64,000 bases of DNA, from contig CM075350.1 of NCBI GenBank assembly GCA_037693485.1, forward strand, positions 62,228,001 through 62,292,000, written 5' to 3'. This document shows positions 32,428-44,368 of the stretch, piece by piece. Under the pieces are notes generated by a model. It was given only the letters and a program-made list of their open reading frames with translations. It did not search any database and had not been told where the DNA came from. The position numbers were made by a program, and so were the translations under genes. This DNA comes from Kitagawia praeruptora (lineage: Eukaryota > Streptophyta > Magnoliopsida > Apiales > Apiaceae). Positions within the stretch are counted from its first letter, which is position 1. The number at the start of each line of letters is the position of its first letter.

Positions 32428-35400
32428 ATGACAGAGTATTTTTTCCTCAGGTTTTACCACAAGGGACAATTTCTTAAAACTAAGTACTTATGTGGTACAT
32501 GTACAAAGATCCCTACCGAGATAAATTCTGATAAGTTCTCATTCACAGTACTTATGGACTATGTCAAGGATGATGTTGGATACAATGAAATAGGAGGAGT
32601 TTATGTCAAAAAAGTTGGAGGGGGCTGGAAATTAGTTAGTAACGATGCTGAAGCTATTGAACTTATACAAGGCTTAACAGATGGTGCGTATCTAGATCTT
32701 TACATTGACACTGTTGTTGACAAAGCAATAGAGCCGGTGAAGCAATTGCAGCCTCATGTTATAATAAGACCAAGGACAAATTTTTTTGAAGGTATATCTT
32801 ACCTAATTATTTTTTTTTCTTATCATTTTTTCTGGACATTTTTTCTTTGTATATAAAGATTTACAGTTGAAACGCAATAGAGATATGTTCTAATCATTTT
32901 TTTCTTTGTATGTAAAGATTTGCAGTTGAAACGCAAGTTTGTGACAGTACAAGGGCTTCAAAAAGAGAAAAAAGAAAAGAAAAAATTGGCTGATGATGGT
33001 AGTGTGGTGGTTACTAAGATTTCTGGACAGAGTGCAGAAGTTGCACCTAGGGTAGGGCCTCCAGTTCCTGAAGGTACTTAATCTTACCTAATTATTTTTT
33101 TTGCAGCCTAGCTCATGTATATTAGGATCATCATTATATGTTCTCATCATTTTTTCTTTTTAGATAAAGATTTGCAGTTGAAGCGCAAGAAAGTTAAAGT
33201 ACAAGGACTTCAACAAGAGCAAAAAGAAAAGAAAAAATTTGCTGATGATGGAAGTGTGGTGGTTACTAAGATTTCTGGATAGAGTGCAGCAGTTGCACCT
33301 AGGGTAGTGCCTCCAGTTCTTGAAGGTAATTAATCTTATCTAATTATTTTTTTTTGCAGCCTAGCTCATGTATATTAGGATCATCTTTATATGTTCTCAT
33401 CATTTTTTCTTTTTAGATAAAGATTTGCAGTTGAAGCGCAAGAAAGTTAAAGTACAAGGACTTCAACAAGAGCATAGAGAAAAGAACAAATTGGCTAATG
33501 ATGGACAGGGTGCACCGAAGGTAGGGCCTCCAGTTCCACCTACAAGAGCGGAAGGACCACCTGCAGGAGCTAAAGGGCATGTTAAGAAAAAGAATGCAAA
33601 TGCAGAGACTGAAAATGCTAACTCTAAAAAAGCAAGTCCTGGGGTACCTTAAATATAAATTTATGTGCATATGTGGTCACTTATATGCCATATTCTTTTA
33701 TTTCGAATTTCTTATTTACTGTTCTATTTTATGTTCAGGTTGCGGATTTTGAAGAAGGAAGAAGGAGGAGAGCTGAAGAAAATAGAATGTACTTGGAGAA
33801 AAGTGGACTAAAGCAAATTGCAGATGATTTATTTCAAAAGTCCAAAACTAAGAAAAAAACACTTGAAGAGGAATGGGCAAGTTGTGATAGGGAATATGTT
33901 CCGGGCCATGATAGCCTTTCAAATAGTGAAGAGGACGAAGCCCCCAAGGTACATAGGGAATAATAATTTATGCTATTTTCCATGAATATTGAGTCATCTT
34001 ATGCTGTTTTTGATGTTTACGTAGATAACCACTAAAGTCAAGGCCGCCATCGGACCATCAACTCGTTCACAAACAGTAAAGAATGCTGCGAGTACAAAGG
34101 TATGATAAATATATTTGAATTTTTCTTCATTTTATGATCGTTGGCTTTTTTTCGTTCTAAGTGTTAATTTTCCTTATATAAGTTTAAATACTAATCAATT
34201 TTATTGCAAGGTCATGGTTGAAGACAATTTACCACCTCCCCCGCCATTACCTACTGATTTTGAACAATTCAAACAAATAACAAGGATAGACAATGATGGA
34301 ATTGGTACAATGGCTGCATATTTAGCATTGCGGAAATCCCAACAGGAGCAAGAGGAAACATATATGATTAATGACCATAATGTTGAAGCAGCAGATGGTA
34401 ACGATGAAGCAGCAGATGGTAATGGTAATGTTGATGATACAGTTGTACTTGCTAAAGGTATATCTTTTTCTAAACATATGTACTGGAATTACGTACTAAA
34501 GTTAAATTTATAATTATGTATTTGTTTGTCTTCCTCATAGAGAAAACTAAAAGTACGAGGCGTAGAGGACCTACGAAAATGAGTGCTGTCTTCACAAGAA
34601 AACTAGAAGATAGACCGGTGCTTACCTTGAATCATGAGCTTCAACCAGTGTCTGAAAATAGCAAAATAAGATCTGAGTATGGTAGTTTCTTAGGGGCACT
34701 GGCAAGACAATGTGTGCCACTTGACTATATCAGTTGGCCTGTAGTTCATGATGAACGAAAAAATAGTTGGTGGGAATTTATCAAGGTGAAAACCCGCATT
34801 CTTAATTTAAGTTGTACTTGTAAATTTTCAATTAGTAATTCAGTTTTCTGTTTTACTTATATTGTAGACAAAGTATATCATTCCCGAGGAAGGTAAGGAC
34901 TGGTCACTTAGGACTATGGCTGAGTTGTGGAGGCTTCACAAGAGTCGTGTCAAGGCTCGATATTATAGCAAATACGAGACTGATGAGGAGAGGTTAAAAC
35001 ACAGGCCTCTAACAATTCCATTGGAACAATTCAGGGTTTTGCTACAATACTGGGGTGATGAGAGTGTCCAGACCAGAGCTGAAAAGAATACTGTAAATCG
35101 GTCAAAAGTTTCTGATTCACACAATGCTGGTCGTACAAGTTTTGCGCAGCTCGGTAAAGAAATGGTATGGTAATTAGGGACATTAATAATTCTGTTTCAT
35201 AATTCTGTGAAAATTGATGACTAACATAATTACTTTCCAGCTCGCTCTATTTTTTAATGCTAGAAAAATAAAACTAAGAGCATTACAACACCCAGAAAAG
35301 GCCGAATTTACCCTAAAACCCGCAAGGGTCATAATGAGGTAACACATTAGTTCATTTTTTTCAAATTATTGTACTAAAAAATATCGTGAATTCTCATTTT

Positions 35401-35782
35401 TTAATTCTACATTCTGGATTACTTGGAATATTGGCAGGGTGAAGGTTCGGATGGTGATGAGGGTGAAGGATCTGAACTGAATTTTGAAGCTCATGGACCA
35501 AATTGGCTGGTTGGCAGGAGTGGGAGAACCAGGAAAACAAGGAAAGATATGTCAACAATTGACATCAAAAATTCTGCACAACTTAAACAGCTAAGAGATG
35601 AGATAGCTGCAGAAATGGAGGACAAAATGAACAAGAAATTGGAAAATATTCTTGCAAAATTGGCCGAAAAGAATCCAACTCTCAATATCAATGAAAAAGA
35701 GCTGTGTGCTACTACTGTTGACGATGGAGATGAGACTGATGCAGTTGAAGAGGAAGAAGAAGAGGAAGCGCTAGCACCATGA
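32428..35782 (+). CDS. CACTA TnpA-like protein with N-terminal PB1-like domain
   Basis: Probable exons: 32428-32791, 33417-33643, 33739-33948, 34025-34099, 34211-34457, 34541-34785, 34868-35164, about 35241-35319 and 35438-35782. The first exon is a PB1-like domain (start MTEYFFLRFYHKGQFLKTKY; EIGGVYVKKVGGGWK) of a type known from plant transposon-related proteins. Charged linkers and a proline run (LPPPPPLPTDF) follow. The exons at 34541-35164 (DYISWPVVHDERKNSWWEFI, MAELWRLHKSRVKARYYSKY, and HNAGRTSFAQLGKEM) match the plant transposase Ptta/En/Spm domain (Transposase_24). The C-terminus has a coiled-coil-like region and an acidic tail. TnpA-type proteins bind subterminal repeats. Seven introns join in phase; the eighth boundary is uncertain. 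The fusion is the unusual part. Confidence 0.75.
32846..33643 (+). repeat. exon repeated three to four times in the TnpA-like gene
   Basis: Copies begin GATTTGCAGTTGAAACGCAA or GATTTGCAGTTGAAGCGCAA at about 32920, 33171 and 33421, with a decayed fragment at about 32858. Intron sequence (CATGTATATTAGGATCATC) is repeated with them. Only the last copy is open to its donor with the right phase. The middle one has TAG (GGATAGAG, near 33279) where the first reads GGACAGAG. Confidence 0.85.
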
Positions 35783-36605
35783 TGACTCAATATTTATGCA
35801 ATGTTTAACCGGCCACTAAGTTGGTTTATTAATTATGTATTACTAAGTTAGATTGTCTTTTGAACTTAGTTATTTTGCTTGAACTTGATCATTTTGTGTA
35901 TGAATGTTGGAAATGATGTTGGAACTGATGAACTGCTTGGTTGCATGGTTGGTTATGAATTGAAATACCAATTAAAATTGGTGGATGCTTATAAAATCTA
36001 AAGGTCATGGCGGATTTTTTTTTCATCGTTGCAATAGTTACATAATTGTTGCCATATATGTCATATTCTTTAAAATATTTCATTGCATTTGATTCAAAAT
36101 ACGTTGCCTTAGAGCTACATGAGTCCATGTATTGCAACAATTAACACTAAAAAAATCGTTACAAAAAGTAAGCCATAGCTCCTCCAAGATATTGCAATGG
36201 TTTTAAACATGTTGCTATAGCCATTAAATCATTGCCATATACCCTAATTGCAACGATAATTCAACGTTGCAATATGGTACTAAATTCGTTGCCATAAGGT
36301 ACCTATGGCAACCAGAGCAAACCTTACTCCTGATTTTTCAATAATCGTTGCCATAAACCTATTGCAACGAATTTAGGGCATATTGCAACGTATTTCAGAC
36401 GTTGCTGTATCTGTTTTATGGTGTAGTGAATATTCCAAAATGCCAATTAATTAGTGCCACATCATTTGGTGTCAAAATTTGGTACCCAATTTGGGGTCTG
36501 TAGCACTACTCAATATTAAAAAACAACCATGCCATGCAATAATCTAGCATTTTGGTTAATGAAGTTAGAAAAGAGCCTTAGCATGGTTTACGAAGTTCAT
36601 TCTTA

Positions 36606-37080
36606 CTAGCCAATAAACCGTGTGATGATGCACGGATAATTTTAATATTTTTATCTCATTATTCATAATTTTGATATATATTTTTTAATTAGTAGGAAAA
36701 TAAATTATAAAAGATGTTAAAAATATAATAATACATATTTGATAATATTCTAAACGATAATGTTTTTCTTCTATTTAAAAATAGCTAATATAACTTTTTA
36801 AATTTAATATGTTTTAACGAGAATTGAACCTTAAATTTCTTGGAGTGGTTAAGATAATATAAATATTTGTGAAAATAGATAATATAAATTTTTAATTAAA
36901 ATATGTTGTTGACGGGAATCGAAACATGAACTTTTTGGGAGTAGTTGTTTATAAGATAATATAAATATTTAATAATAATAAGATAATATAAATGTTAATA
37001 ATAAGATAATATAAATGTTTAATAATAATATGTTATGAAGGGGATTCGAACCTAACCTATGCGAGTATTTTAAATATTAT
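36606..37080 (-). mobile_element. Helitron 3' part, minus strand
   Basis: CTAG at 36606-36609 is followed on the plus strand by a hairpin (CCGTGTGATGATGCACGG), which on the minus strand is a Helitron 3' end. Inside are inverted copies of the GGGAATCGAA / GATTCGAACC units seen in the 13.7-14.7-kb Helitron, so the families are related. I could not find the 5' end to the right. The stretch 37081-37390 shows nothing else. Confidence 0.7.
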
Positions 37081-38063
37081 AAAAAAATATTCTTTTAACA
37101 TTACATCCAACTAGTTTTTTTAATTAATTAATTTCATGTGTTTTAAACGTCTTCGAGGACAGGACTTTAAACTTTGTCGAAAGAGTCTATATCTAGTACT
37201 CTCGCTATTCTTGGATATCTGTCTATACAAGTCAAAACCCTCCTCATCTCCCTTCAAAAGCTGCTCCTACGTACGTTGTTCAATTCTAATTACAATGTTA
37301 GGGATCATGACATAATTATACGTTGTTCATTTATTCACTAGTCTACATAACACTTGTAACAAAAAAGTATGCTAATTGAATTGTTTGGTTTTTTAACAGG
37401 TGCAGGATTTTTATGTTATCAAATGCGAGAAGAGGATATGAGAAAAAATAATCGAAAATTCAGGAAAAAATCTTGTCTAAAACATCTTTTGATTCCTTGC
37501 CTGCTGATATTGTTCGCATAATCTTGTCATTCTTACCAGGGAAGGAGGCGGCAGCCATGCATGGCTACTTTGTCTAAAACATGTCATTTTGCTCTACCTG
37601 TCTTAAATTTCAATGATTGCATTAATTACAGTCTATCACAAAAGGAACGATCTGTGATTTTCAACAAAATGGTAGATGACACTCTTTTTAAATTTCATCC
37701 TTGTGATAGTAGTCACAAAACCATTCGATTTCGTACTCGCAATGCATTTATTCTTAAACGCATGGATCAGTGGCTAGAATTGGCGAGGATAAAAAAATTT
37801 ACAGACCTATATCTAGATTTTACACAGGCAACGGAGTACTACCCTCTACCACGTACTTTATATGCTTTTAAGTCATTAACCGTTTTGCATATTGGAGGTT
37901 GCCAATTGCCAAGAGGATTGCATATAAGCACTCGTTTAGATACTTTACAAGAGGTGCATCTCACACGTGTAAGTTCAGCAGAAAGGCTTATTAACTGTCT
38001 CAGACATGTCTGTCCTTCGATTGTGAACCTTAGTCTAATACATTGCACTATCTACCATCTTGT

Positions 38064-38321
38064 TGACAGATTGGGATATTATACATAAAATGATGAAGTA
38101 AAGCTACATTTAGAAGATGACAATGGTAGAAATGTTGTAACAGAATTACAGAGAGAGTATGAAAATGAATTACATCAGAAGATAACAAAAACTATCAAGC
38201 TAATATATACAGAATGAGTAACAGCTTTTTCTAACTAACTTCTGCCAGCTATAAACTTGAGTTGCCAGTCTGGTTTGCCACATCAGCTTCTTGCTCAGCT
38301 TGATCTTCTATATTTGTAACA
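38064..38321 (-). repeat. copia 3' LTR (left on plus strand)
   Basis: Plus strand begins TGACAGATTGGGATATTATA and ends ATATTTGTAACA. Next to it on the inside is CCCCCCTCAAG (38323-38333), the polypurine tract on the minus strand. Confidence 0.95.
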
Positions 38322-41300
38322 GCCCCCCTCAAGTTGGAAGTTTGAAAGAAGTTACAAACTCCCAACTTGGCTGAAAAATCATGTAAAGAATGATAAGGCA
38401 AAGCCTTTGTGAACATATCAGCAGGTTGTGAAGTAGTCTTGATGTGCACAGTATTAATGACTCCAAGTTGTAATTTTTCTCTAACAATATGACAATCTAT
38501 CTCAATGTGTTTGGTCCTCTTATGAAATGTAGAGAAACTGGAGTGAGATTAGAGATACCAAAAACTTTGAATAAGTTCAGGAGCCAAGACAATTCACAAC
38601 ATGTGTCAGCCATGCTCCTGTATTCTGCTTCTGCAGAAGATTTAGAAACTGTAGGTTGTTTCTTGCACTTCCAGGAAATTAAAGCACCAGCAAACTGAAT
38701 ACAATACCCTGTGAGAGATTGTCTGGAATCCTTGCAACCTCCCCAGTCAGAATCACAGAAAGCTGTAAGCACTGGAGGTTGATTAGAAGGCATGAATATG
38801 CCTTGACCTAAGGTACCTTTAAGATATCTAACTACTTTATAAGCAGCATCCAAATGAGTAGTACTAGGTTGTGCCAATGACTGAGATAAAACTTGCACAG
38901 GATAGGACAAGTCTGGTCTGGTGACAGTTAAATAGATCAAACGACCAACCGATCTTCGATATGAAGAAGCATCTTTTGTAGAAAGCATAACACTGTTGAT
39001 GTGTTGAAGATTGTGATTTTGATCCATAGGAATTTTTGAAGGTTTTGCAGCTAACAAACCTGCATCCTTGATGATATCTAGAGTATATTTATGTTGATGT
39101 AAGTAAGCACCAGCTTTGGATCTTGCTACCTCAATACCAAGAAAGTATTTCAAAGGTCCTAAGTCTTTTATCTTGAAAGCAGCAGCTATATGATTTTTAA
39201 GAGTAGTAATAAGAGTAAGATCATTACCAGTTACAAGAATATCATCTACATACACTAGAACTACTACAAAAGAATTGCCTTGATTCAGAGTAAACAAGCT
39301 ATTATCAGAATGACATTGCACAAAACCAAATTCCTTGAGAGCGATCGAAAATTTGGAGAACCAACATCTAGGAGCTTGCTTAAGACCATAGATAGACTTG
39401 ACTAGTCTGCACACAAATTCTGAAGGATCTGTAATATGACTAACATTGGCAAAAGATGACAGTTGCAAATAGCCTGGAGGTAATTTCATGTAGATTTCTT
39501 CATGAAGTTCACCATGCAAAAATGCATTGGTGACATCTAGCTGAGTAATATCCCATTGTGAATGAACAGCAATAGCTATAAAAAGTCTAACTGTGGTCAT
39601 TTTGGCAACTGGAGCATAGGTTTCAAAGTAATCAAGACCATATGTTTGAGTAAAACCTCTAGCTACTAATCTGGCCTTGTATCTTTCAATACCACCATTA
39701 GGTAAGTATTTGACTCTAAAAATCCATTTACAGTCCACAACATTCTTATCAGGAGGTTTTGGTATGATTTCCCAAGTGTGATTATTCTCAAGTGCATTGA
39801 GTTCCAATTTCATAGCAGCAAGCCAATTTGAGTCAGTGGCAGCTTGTTTAAATGTGTATGGAATATGTGTTTGAGCAGTGGCAGTGAGAAAATTGATGTA
39901 AGAAGGTTTAAAATGAGCAAATGAGACAAATTTGTTAAGAGAATATGCAGAAGTACCTGAAACCATGGTTGTTGAAGCTTGATGAAGATTGGAAACTGAT
40001 TAATGAAGACCTGTATAATCTTTAAATCTGGTAGATATGGTTCTGATTCTAGTTGACCTGGGCTTAAGAACAATAGTATCATTGACAGGGCCTGAAGTGA
40101 CTGTAATTGGGTGATGAGAAGTTGATTGCTGAGAATTGTCTGTATGAGAAGGTTCCAGAATTACCTCTGAATCAGAATTATCATCATTTAAATGAGTAGG
40201 AGATGGAAATAAAGTTTGAGGTGAAGTATCAGATAAATCGAAAATAACAGAATTAGGTAATGTAAAAGGAAAAACATGCTCAACAAACACAACTTCTCTG
40301 GTTACAAATGTTTTTCTGGTTTGAATGTCCAGAACTTTGTAACCTTTCTTATGACCTGGATATCCAAGAAAAACACATTTAAGTGCCCTGGATTCAAATT
40401 TATCTGGAGACATATTTTTAATATAACAGAGACAGCCAAATGCTCGAAGTTGACTGTAGTCTAGAGGTTTAGAAAATAAAATCTCAAAAGGAGATTTGTA
40501 CTTTAAAAGTTTAGAAGGAGTATAATTGATGACATGAGCAGCTGCCAAGATATAGTCTCCCCAGTAATTGATAGGAATTTTAGATTGAAATTTGAAAGCT
40601 CTTGCAACATTCAATAAATGTTGATGCTTTCTCTCAACAGTTCCATTCTGTTGAGGATTATATGCACAACTGGTTTGATGAATAATCCCTAATGAGGATA
40701 AATGATTCTGTAGAGTAATGTTTGTGAATTCAGTGCCATTGTCAGATCTCAAAGTTTTAACTGTTTTTCCAAATTGATTTGAAACATAAGCAATAAAATT
40801 GATAATAAGAGATGAAACTTGAGATTTGTCATTGAAAAAGAATACCCAAGTACATCTAGAGAAATCATCCACAATGGAAAGAAAGTATTTACAAGTACCA
40901 AAAGTACAATGCCTGTAAGGACCCCAAACATCACAATGAACAAGTTCAAATATAGTAGATGTCTGAGAAGTACTCTTAGAAAAAGGTAACCTATGCTGTC
41001 TAGACATATGACAAACATCACAATCAGCTATAGGGGGAACAATACAATTCAGATTAGGAATATGACTAAGAACAACATAAAAAGGATGGCCAAGCCTGTT
41101 ATGCCATTGCATAATTTGAGTCTGAGTAGAAGAAACTGTAGAAACAGAAGCTGTCAACAATGAGTTTGGAAGAACAAGTTTATACAGGCCCCCTTCAAGT
41201 TCACCAATCTCCCTCATCTTCATCAAACCATGGACCTGCAGAAGGCACTTAGATGCAACAAAGTGAATTGAACAAGAATTGTCAGTAGTAAATTTGGCTA

Positions 41301-42735
41301 CAGACAAAAGATTGCAATGAAAACCAGGAACATAAAGAACTTGTTTGAGCACAAATTTAGATGTCAATTGAATATCTCCTACATGAGTGATACTAGTTTT
41401 CTGACCATTAGGAAGAAATAAATCAGATTGCAATACTTGTATATTAGTAAGCAAAGAAATATGATGAGTAATGTGATGAGTAGCTCCTGAATCTATGATC
41501 CAGACATGTTGAGGATTTGTAAACTGTATATTACCAGCCAAAAACACGGAATGAGATCGATATACTGAATTACCTGACAGTGGAGTAGTACCAGAATTGA
41601 GGACACAACTAGCACTTCTAGAAGGAGTGATTGTAGTTAAACGAGATTGTAACATTTGAATCAATTGTTGACATTTCTGCTCAGAGAGAGATGTCTCAGA
41701 ATTACCAGTAGTATGCTCTGCAGACATAGTTGTATTCACACCAGAAGTATTGCCTACAACAGCATTCACTCTTTTTGTATTCACTGGCTTGACTTTTGGT
41801 TTAGGTTGACCATGAAGTCTATGCCAGTCAGGATAACCATGTAAGGCAAAACACTTATCCTTTGTATGCCCAGACAAAGAACAATAGTCACACTGAACAG
41901 AAGCATCTGCAGTTTTCTTCTGAGATTTAATTCGATCTTTGTTGTAAGAAGTATTGTTATTGAACCTCACATTTAAGGCCAAAGAATCAGACACAGAAGG
42001 TACTAATTTACCAAAGTCTCTCTGATTTTCCTCTTGAACAATCATAGCATAAGCATGAGCTAAATCAGGTAATGGATTCATTAGAAGAATTTGACCTCTT
42101 GTTTGCACAAATTGATCACTAAGTCCCATAAGAAACACACTCAATTTGTTCAACTGCTCATATTGATCTAATTTCTGACCAACAGTACAAGAACAAGTAC
42201 TATTGATACAAGTACATCTAGGTATAGGTGACAGAGTATCAAGTTCATCCAAGAGTCCACTAAATTCAGTAAAATAGGCAGTAACAGATTTTGTACCTTG
42301 TGTTAGAGAGAACAATTCCTTTTTCAGCTGAAACAAACGAGGAACATTTGTTTGAGAAAATCTAGCAGCAAAATCGTCCCAAATTGCTTTAGCAGTATGA
42401 AGATAAACCACACTTTTTCGTATCTCAGAAGACATAGCGTTAAGCAACCAGGAAATGACCAAATCGTTGCTACGCATCCACAAAGCATAATGTGGAGATG
42501 TAATTGCAGGTTTTATTTGTGATCCATCAATGAAACCTAGTTTCAGTTTAGCAGATAGAGCAATCGATACAGATCGACTCTATTGATTGTAGTTAACTCC
42601 AGTAAGAACTTCATTAACAAGTGCTAATCCTGGATGATCAGAATTAGAGAGGTAGTAAGGATGATTAATGTCGATTACAGTAGTTGTAGTTGATGAAGAA
42701 ACAGTCGCCATTAACACAGATGCATAAGAAGACAT
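38249..42735 (-). pseudogene. copia gag-pol polyprotein with stops and a deletion
   Basis: Minus-strand frame from ATG at 42735 (MSSYASVLMATVSSS). Gag (LFSLTQGTKSVTAYFTEFSG) is followed by a zinc knuckle CDYCSLSGHTKDKC, protease (WIIDSGATHHI), integrase with H-H-C-C (MQWHNRLGHP; CDVCHMSRQH) and D,D,E (FELVHCDVWGP; TLRSDNGTEF; PQQNGTVERK), RT (ITQLDVTNAFLHGELHEEI; VLVYVDDILVTG) and RNase H (FCDSDWGGCKDSRQS; SSAEAEYRS). Breaks: TAG inside gag (after VNYNQ, near 42580), TAA at 40000-40002 between integrase and RT, and a frame-changing deletion near 38530 that removes the DNQA region before RTKHIE-type sequence. The RT core itself is open. Confidence 0.93.
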
Positions 42736-42966
42736 TCAAAGAACATAGATCAACTCTCAAATAAGATCAACACGAACAGATAGTAAAATCAACAAACAAA
42801 ATCGACAAGATCGATGAAAATTGACAAACAGATCGATGAAAATCGACAAACGGATCAGTGAAGATCGACAAACAGATCGATCAGTAGTAAAGAACAAGCG
42901 CGGAATCAGAAATGTGTGATCGGAAAAACATGTGTGTATATACACCAGTTTCCGGCTTTGATACCA

Positions 42967-43224
42967 TGACAGATTGAGATATTATACAGAAAATGATGAA
43001 GTAAAGCTACATTTAGAAGATGACAATGGTAGAAATGTTGTAACAGAATTACAGAGAGAGTATGAAAATGAATTACATCAGAAGATAACAAAAACTATCA
43101 AGCTAATATATACAGAATGAGTAACAGCTTTTTCTAACTAACTTCTGCCAGCTGTAAACTTGAGTTGCCAGTCTGGTTTGCCACATCAGCTGCTTGCTCA
43201 GCTTGATCTTCTATATCTGTAACA
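42967..43224 (-). repeat. copia 5' LTR (right on plus strand)
   Basis: Plus strand begins TGACAGATTGAGATATTATA and ends ATATCTGTAACA. The inner neighbour is the primer-binding site: the minus strand reads TGGTATCAAAGCCGG directly after the LTR (about 42952-42966), matching tRNA-Met usage. Confidence 0.95.
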
Positions 43225-44368
43225 CTTGTACTATCTCGCCTTGATAAACTCACCAAGGTGAATGTAAAGGACTCTGGTCGTCGCATTAGTAACATTGTAA
43301 TCAAAGCACAAAGCCTTCGGATATTCAAATATCATCAACGCAATGTTGATAAAAAAAGAGTTTGTAACATTAATGTGAGTCGGTGTAGGAACCTCAAGGT
43401 ATTAAACTTGGACTCATCAGCCCGAATGGAAGGATTATTTCCTGACATGTGTTCCATATTTCCTTTGCTTGAGGAGTTATTTCTTGGCTTTTGTGGTTGT
43501 TCATTACCATTGAATATAGCAAGTCCAGTGCTTCAAATTTTAGTTTTGTCAAATCGCGACTTGGTGGTAAATGCAGCAATTGACACTCCAAATTTAAAAT
43601 ATTTTGAATGCACCCAACTAAGCTTGTTTAGAGCAATGACTTGGACACCAAAGGAAATTAGGATTAGCCTGCGTTACTATCACCTTGTTGGTGCTTCGTG
43701 GCTCTTAAGATTGAGAAGTTTTGTTGAAAAGTCGCCTTCAAACTGTAAGAAATTGTCGATAGAATTGGTTTATGCTATGGTAAGCTGACAGATTGATTCT
43801 TCTTGTAAAAAACATTTTGTTATATTTTCTTATTCTTCCGTAGTTGGATTTTTATCAGATTCTCGTATTGGACTAAATTATAATGTGTGTTAACTTCTAT
43901 CATTCATGTGTACACATGTCAAATTTGAACATGAAGATGTAACATATTATATTTCATCAGTATCTCCTGGGATCAATGTTCTGAATCTTGAAATAGGCAC
44001 CATAATTAATAGAAATTACATTGAGCTTATAGATGGCCTTCTCTGGGGTTGCCATCCAGAAACTCTGTCAATACAATTTTCTGATGCCCATATAAAGAAA
44101 GAAGCCATAGAGGTATACATTTTAATGATTCAAAGATAATTTTCTGCATGAATGTGATGATGTTTTCACTCACTATATTATTTGCTTCGAACACAGGCAT
44201 TTTGTTATGAAATGCGCAACAGAGAAACAAAGACAAGTTGCTGCAGAACTACTCGTAGAAAATGCTGGCTACATTATATAAAACACATTGATATGGCGCA
44301 TTTTGAGGACAGCTGCAGGAATATACTTGAACACCGCCAAAAACTCATCTTTAATATGAAATGGTAGG

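Larger units (their letters stand above)
30430..36428 (+). mobile_element. CACTA (En/Spm) transposon, 5999 bp, complete ends
   Basis: Perfect inverted ends CACTACACCATAAAA and TTTTATGGTGTAGTG, with a 3-bp target duplication AAT at 30427-30429 and 36429-36431. Subterminal regions (30470-30620 and 36120-36410) are packed with CGTTGCAAT and ATTGCAACG words in both directions, the expected binding sites for a TnpA-type protein. It carries a truncated TnpD-like gene and a TnpA-like gene, so it probably needs transposase from elsewhere. Confidence 0.96.
30332..36506. repeat. MITE split by the CACTA element
   Basis: The left flank TGCTAGGTACCCCTACCCCA and the right flank, ending ATTTGGTACCCAATTTGGGG and then TCTGTAGCA, are imperfect inverted repeats. 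Both contain the AAATGA(C/T)(A/G)TGGCA-type block. So the CACTA transposon landed inside a small MITE. Confidence 0.65.
38064..43224 (-). mobile_element. young Ty1/copia retrotransposon, 5161 bp, minus strand
   Basis: Two 258-bp LTRs (38064-38321 and 42967-43224) are flanked by the 5-bp target duplication CTTGT at 38059-38063 and 43225-43229. By eye the LTRs differ at 5 positions. The primer-binding site and polypurine tract are in place. The internal polyprotein has gag, protease, integrase, RT and RNase H in copia order but is broken in several places. Confidence 0.97.
37450..44368 (+). pseudogene. F-box/LRR gene split by a copia element
   Basis: The product family is the substrate-recognition subunit of SCF ubiquitin ligases. 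The F-box reads FDSLPADIVRIILSFLPGKE near 37480-37550. It then shifts frame at GCCATGCATGGC, giving a stop, while the downstream frame continues from 37561 with ATLSKTCHFALPVLNF and LRR-like segments (FKSLTVLHIGGCQLPRGL). At 38063 a 5.16-kb copia element interrupts the gene; the frame resumes at 43225 with LSRLDKLTKVNV and LRRs (CRNLKVLNLDSS, FPLLEELFLGFCG). Two further exons are recognisable: about 43906-44112 (VKFEHEDVTYYISSVSPGI) and about 44198-44368 (ending LIFNMKW). The frameshift and insertion make it a pseudogene, though the parts after the insertion remain open. Confidence 0.85.
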
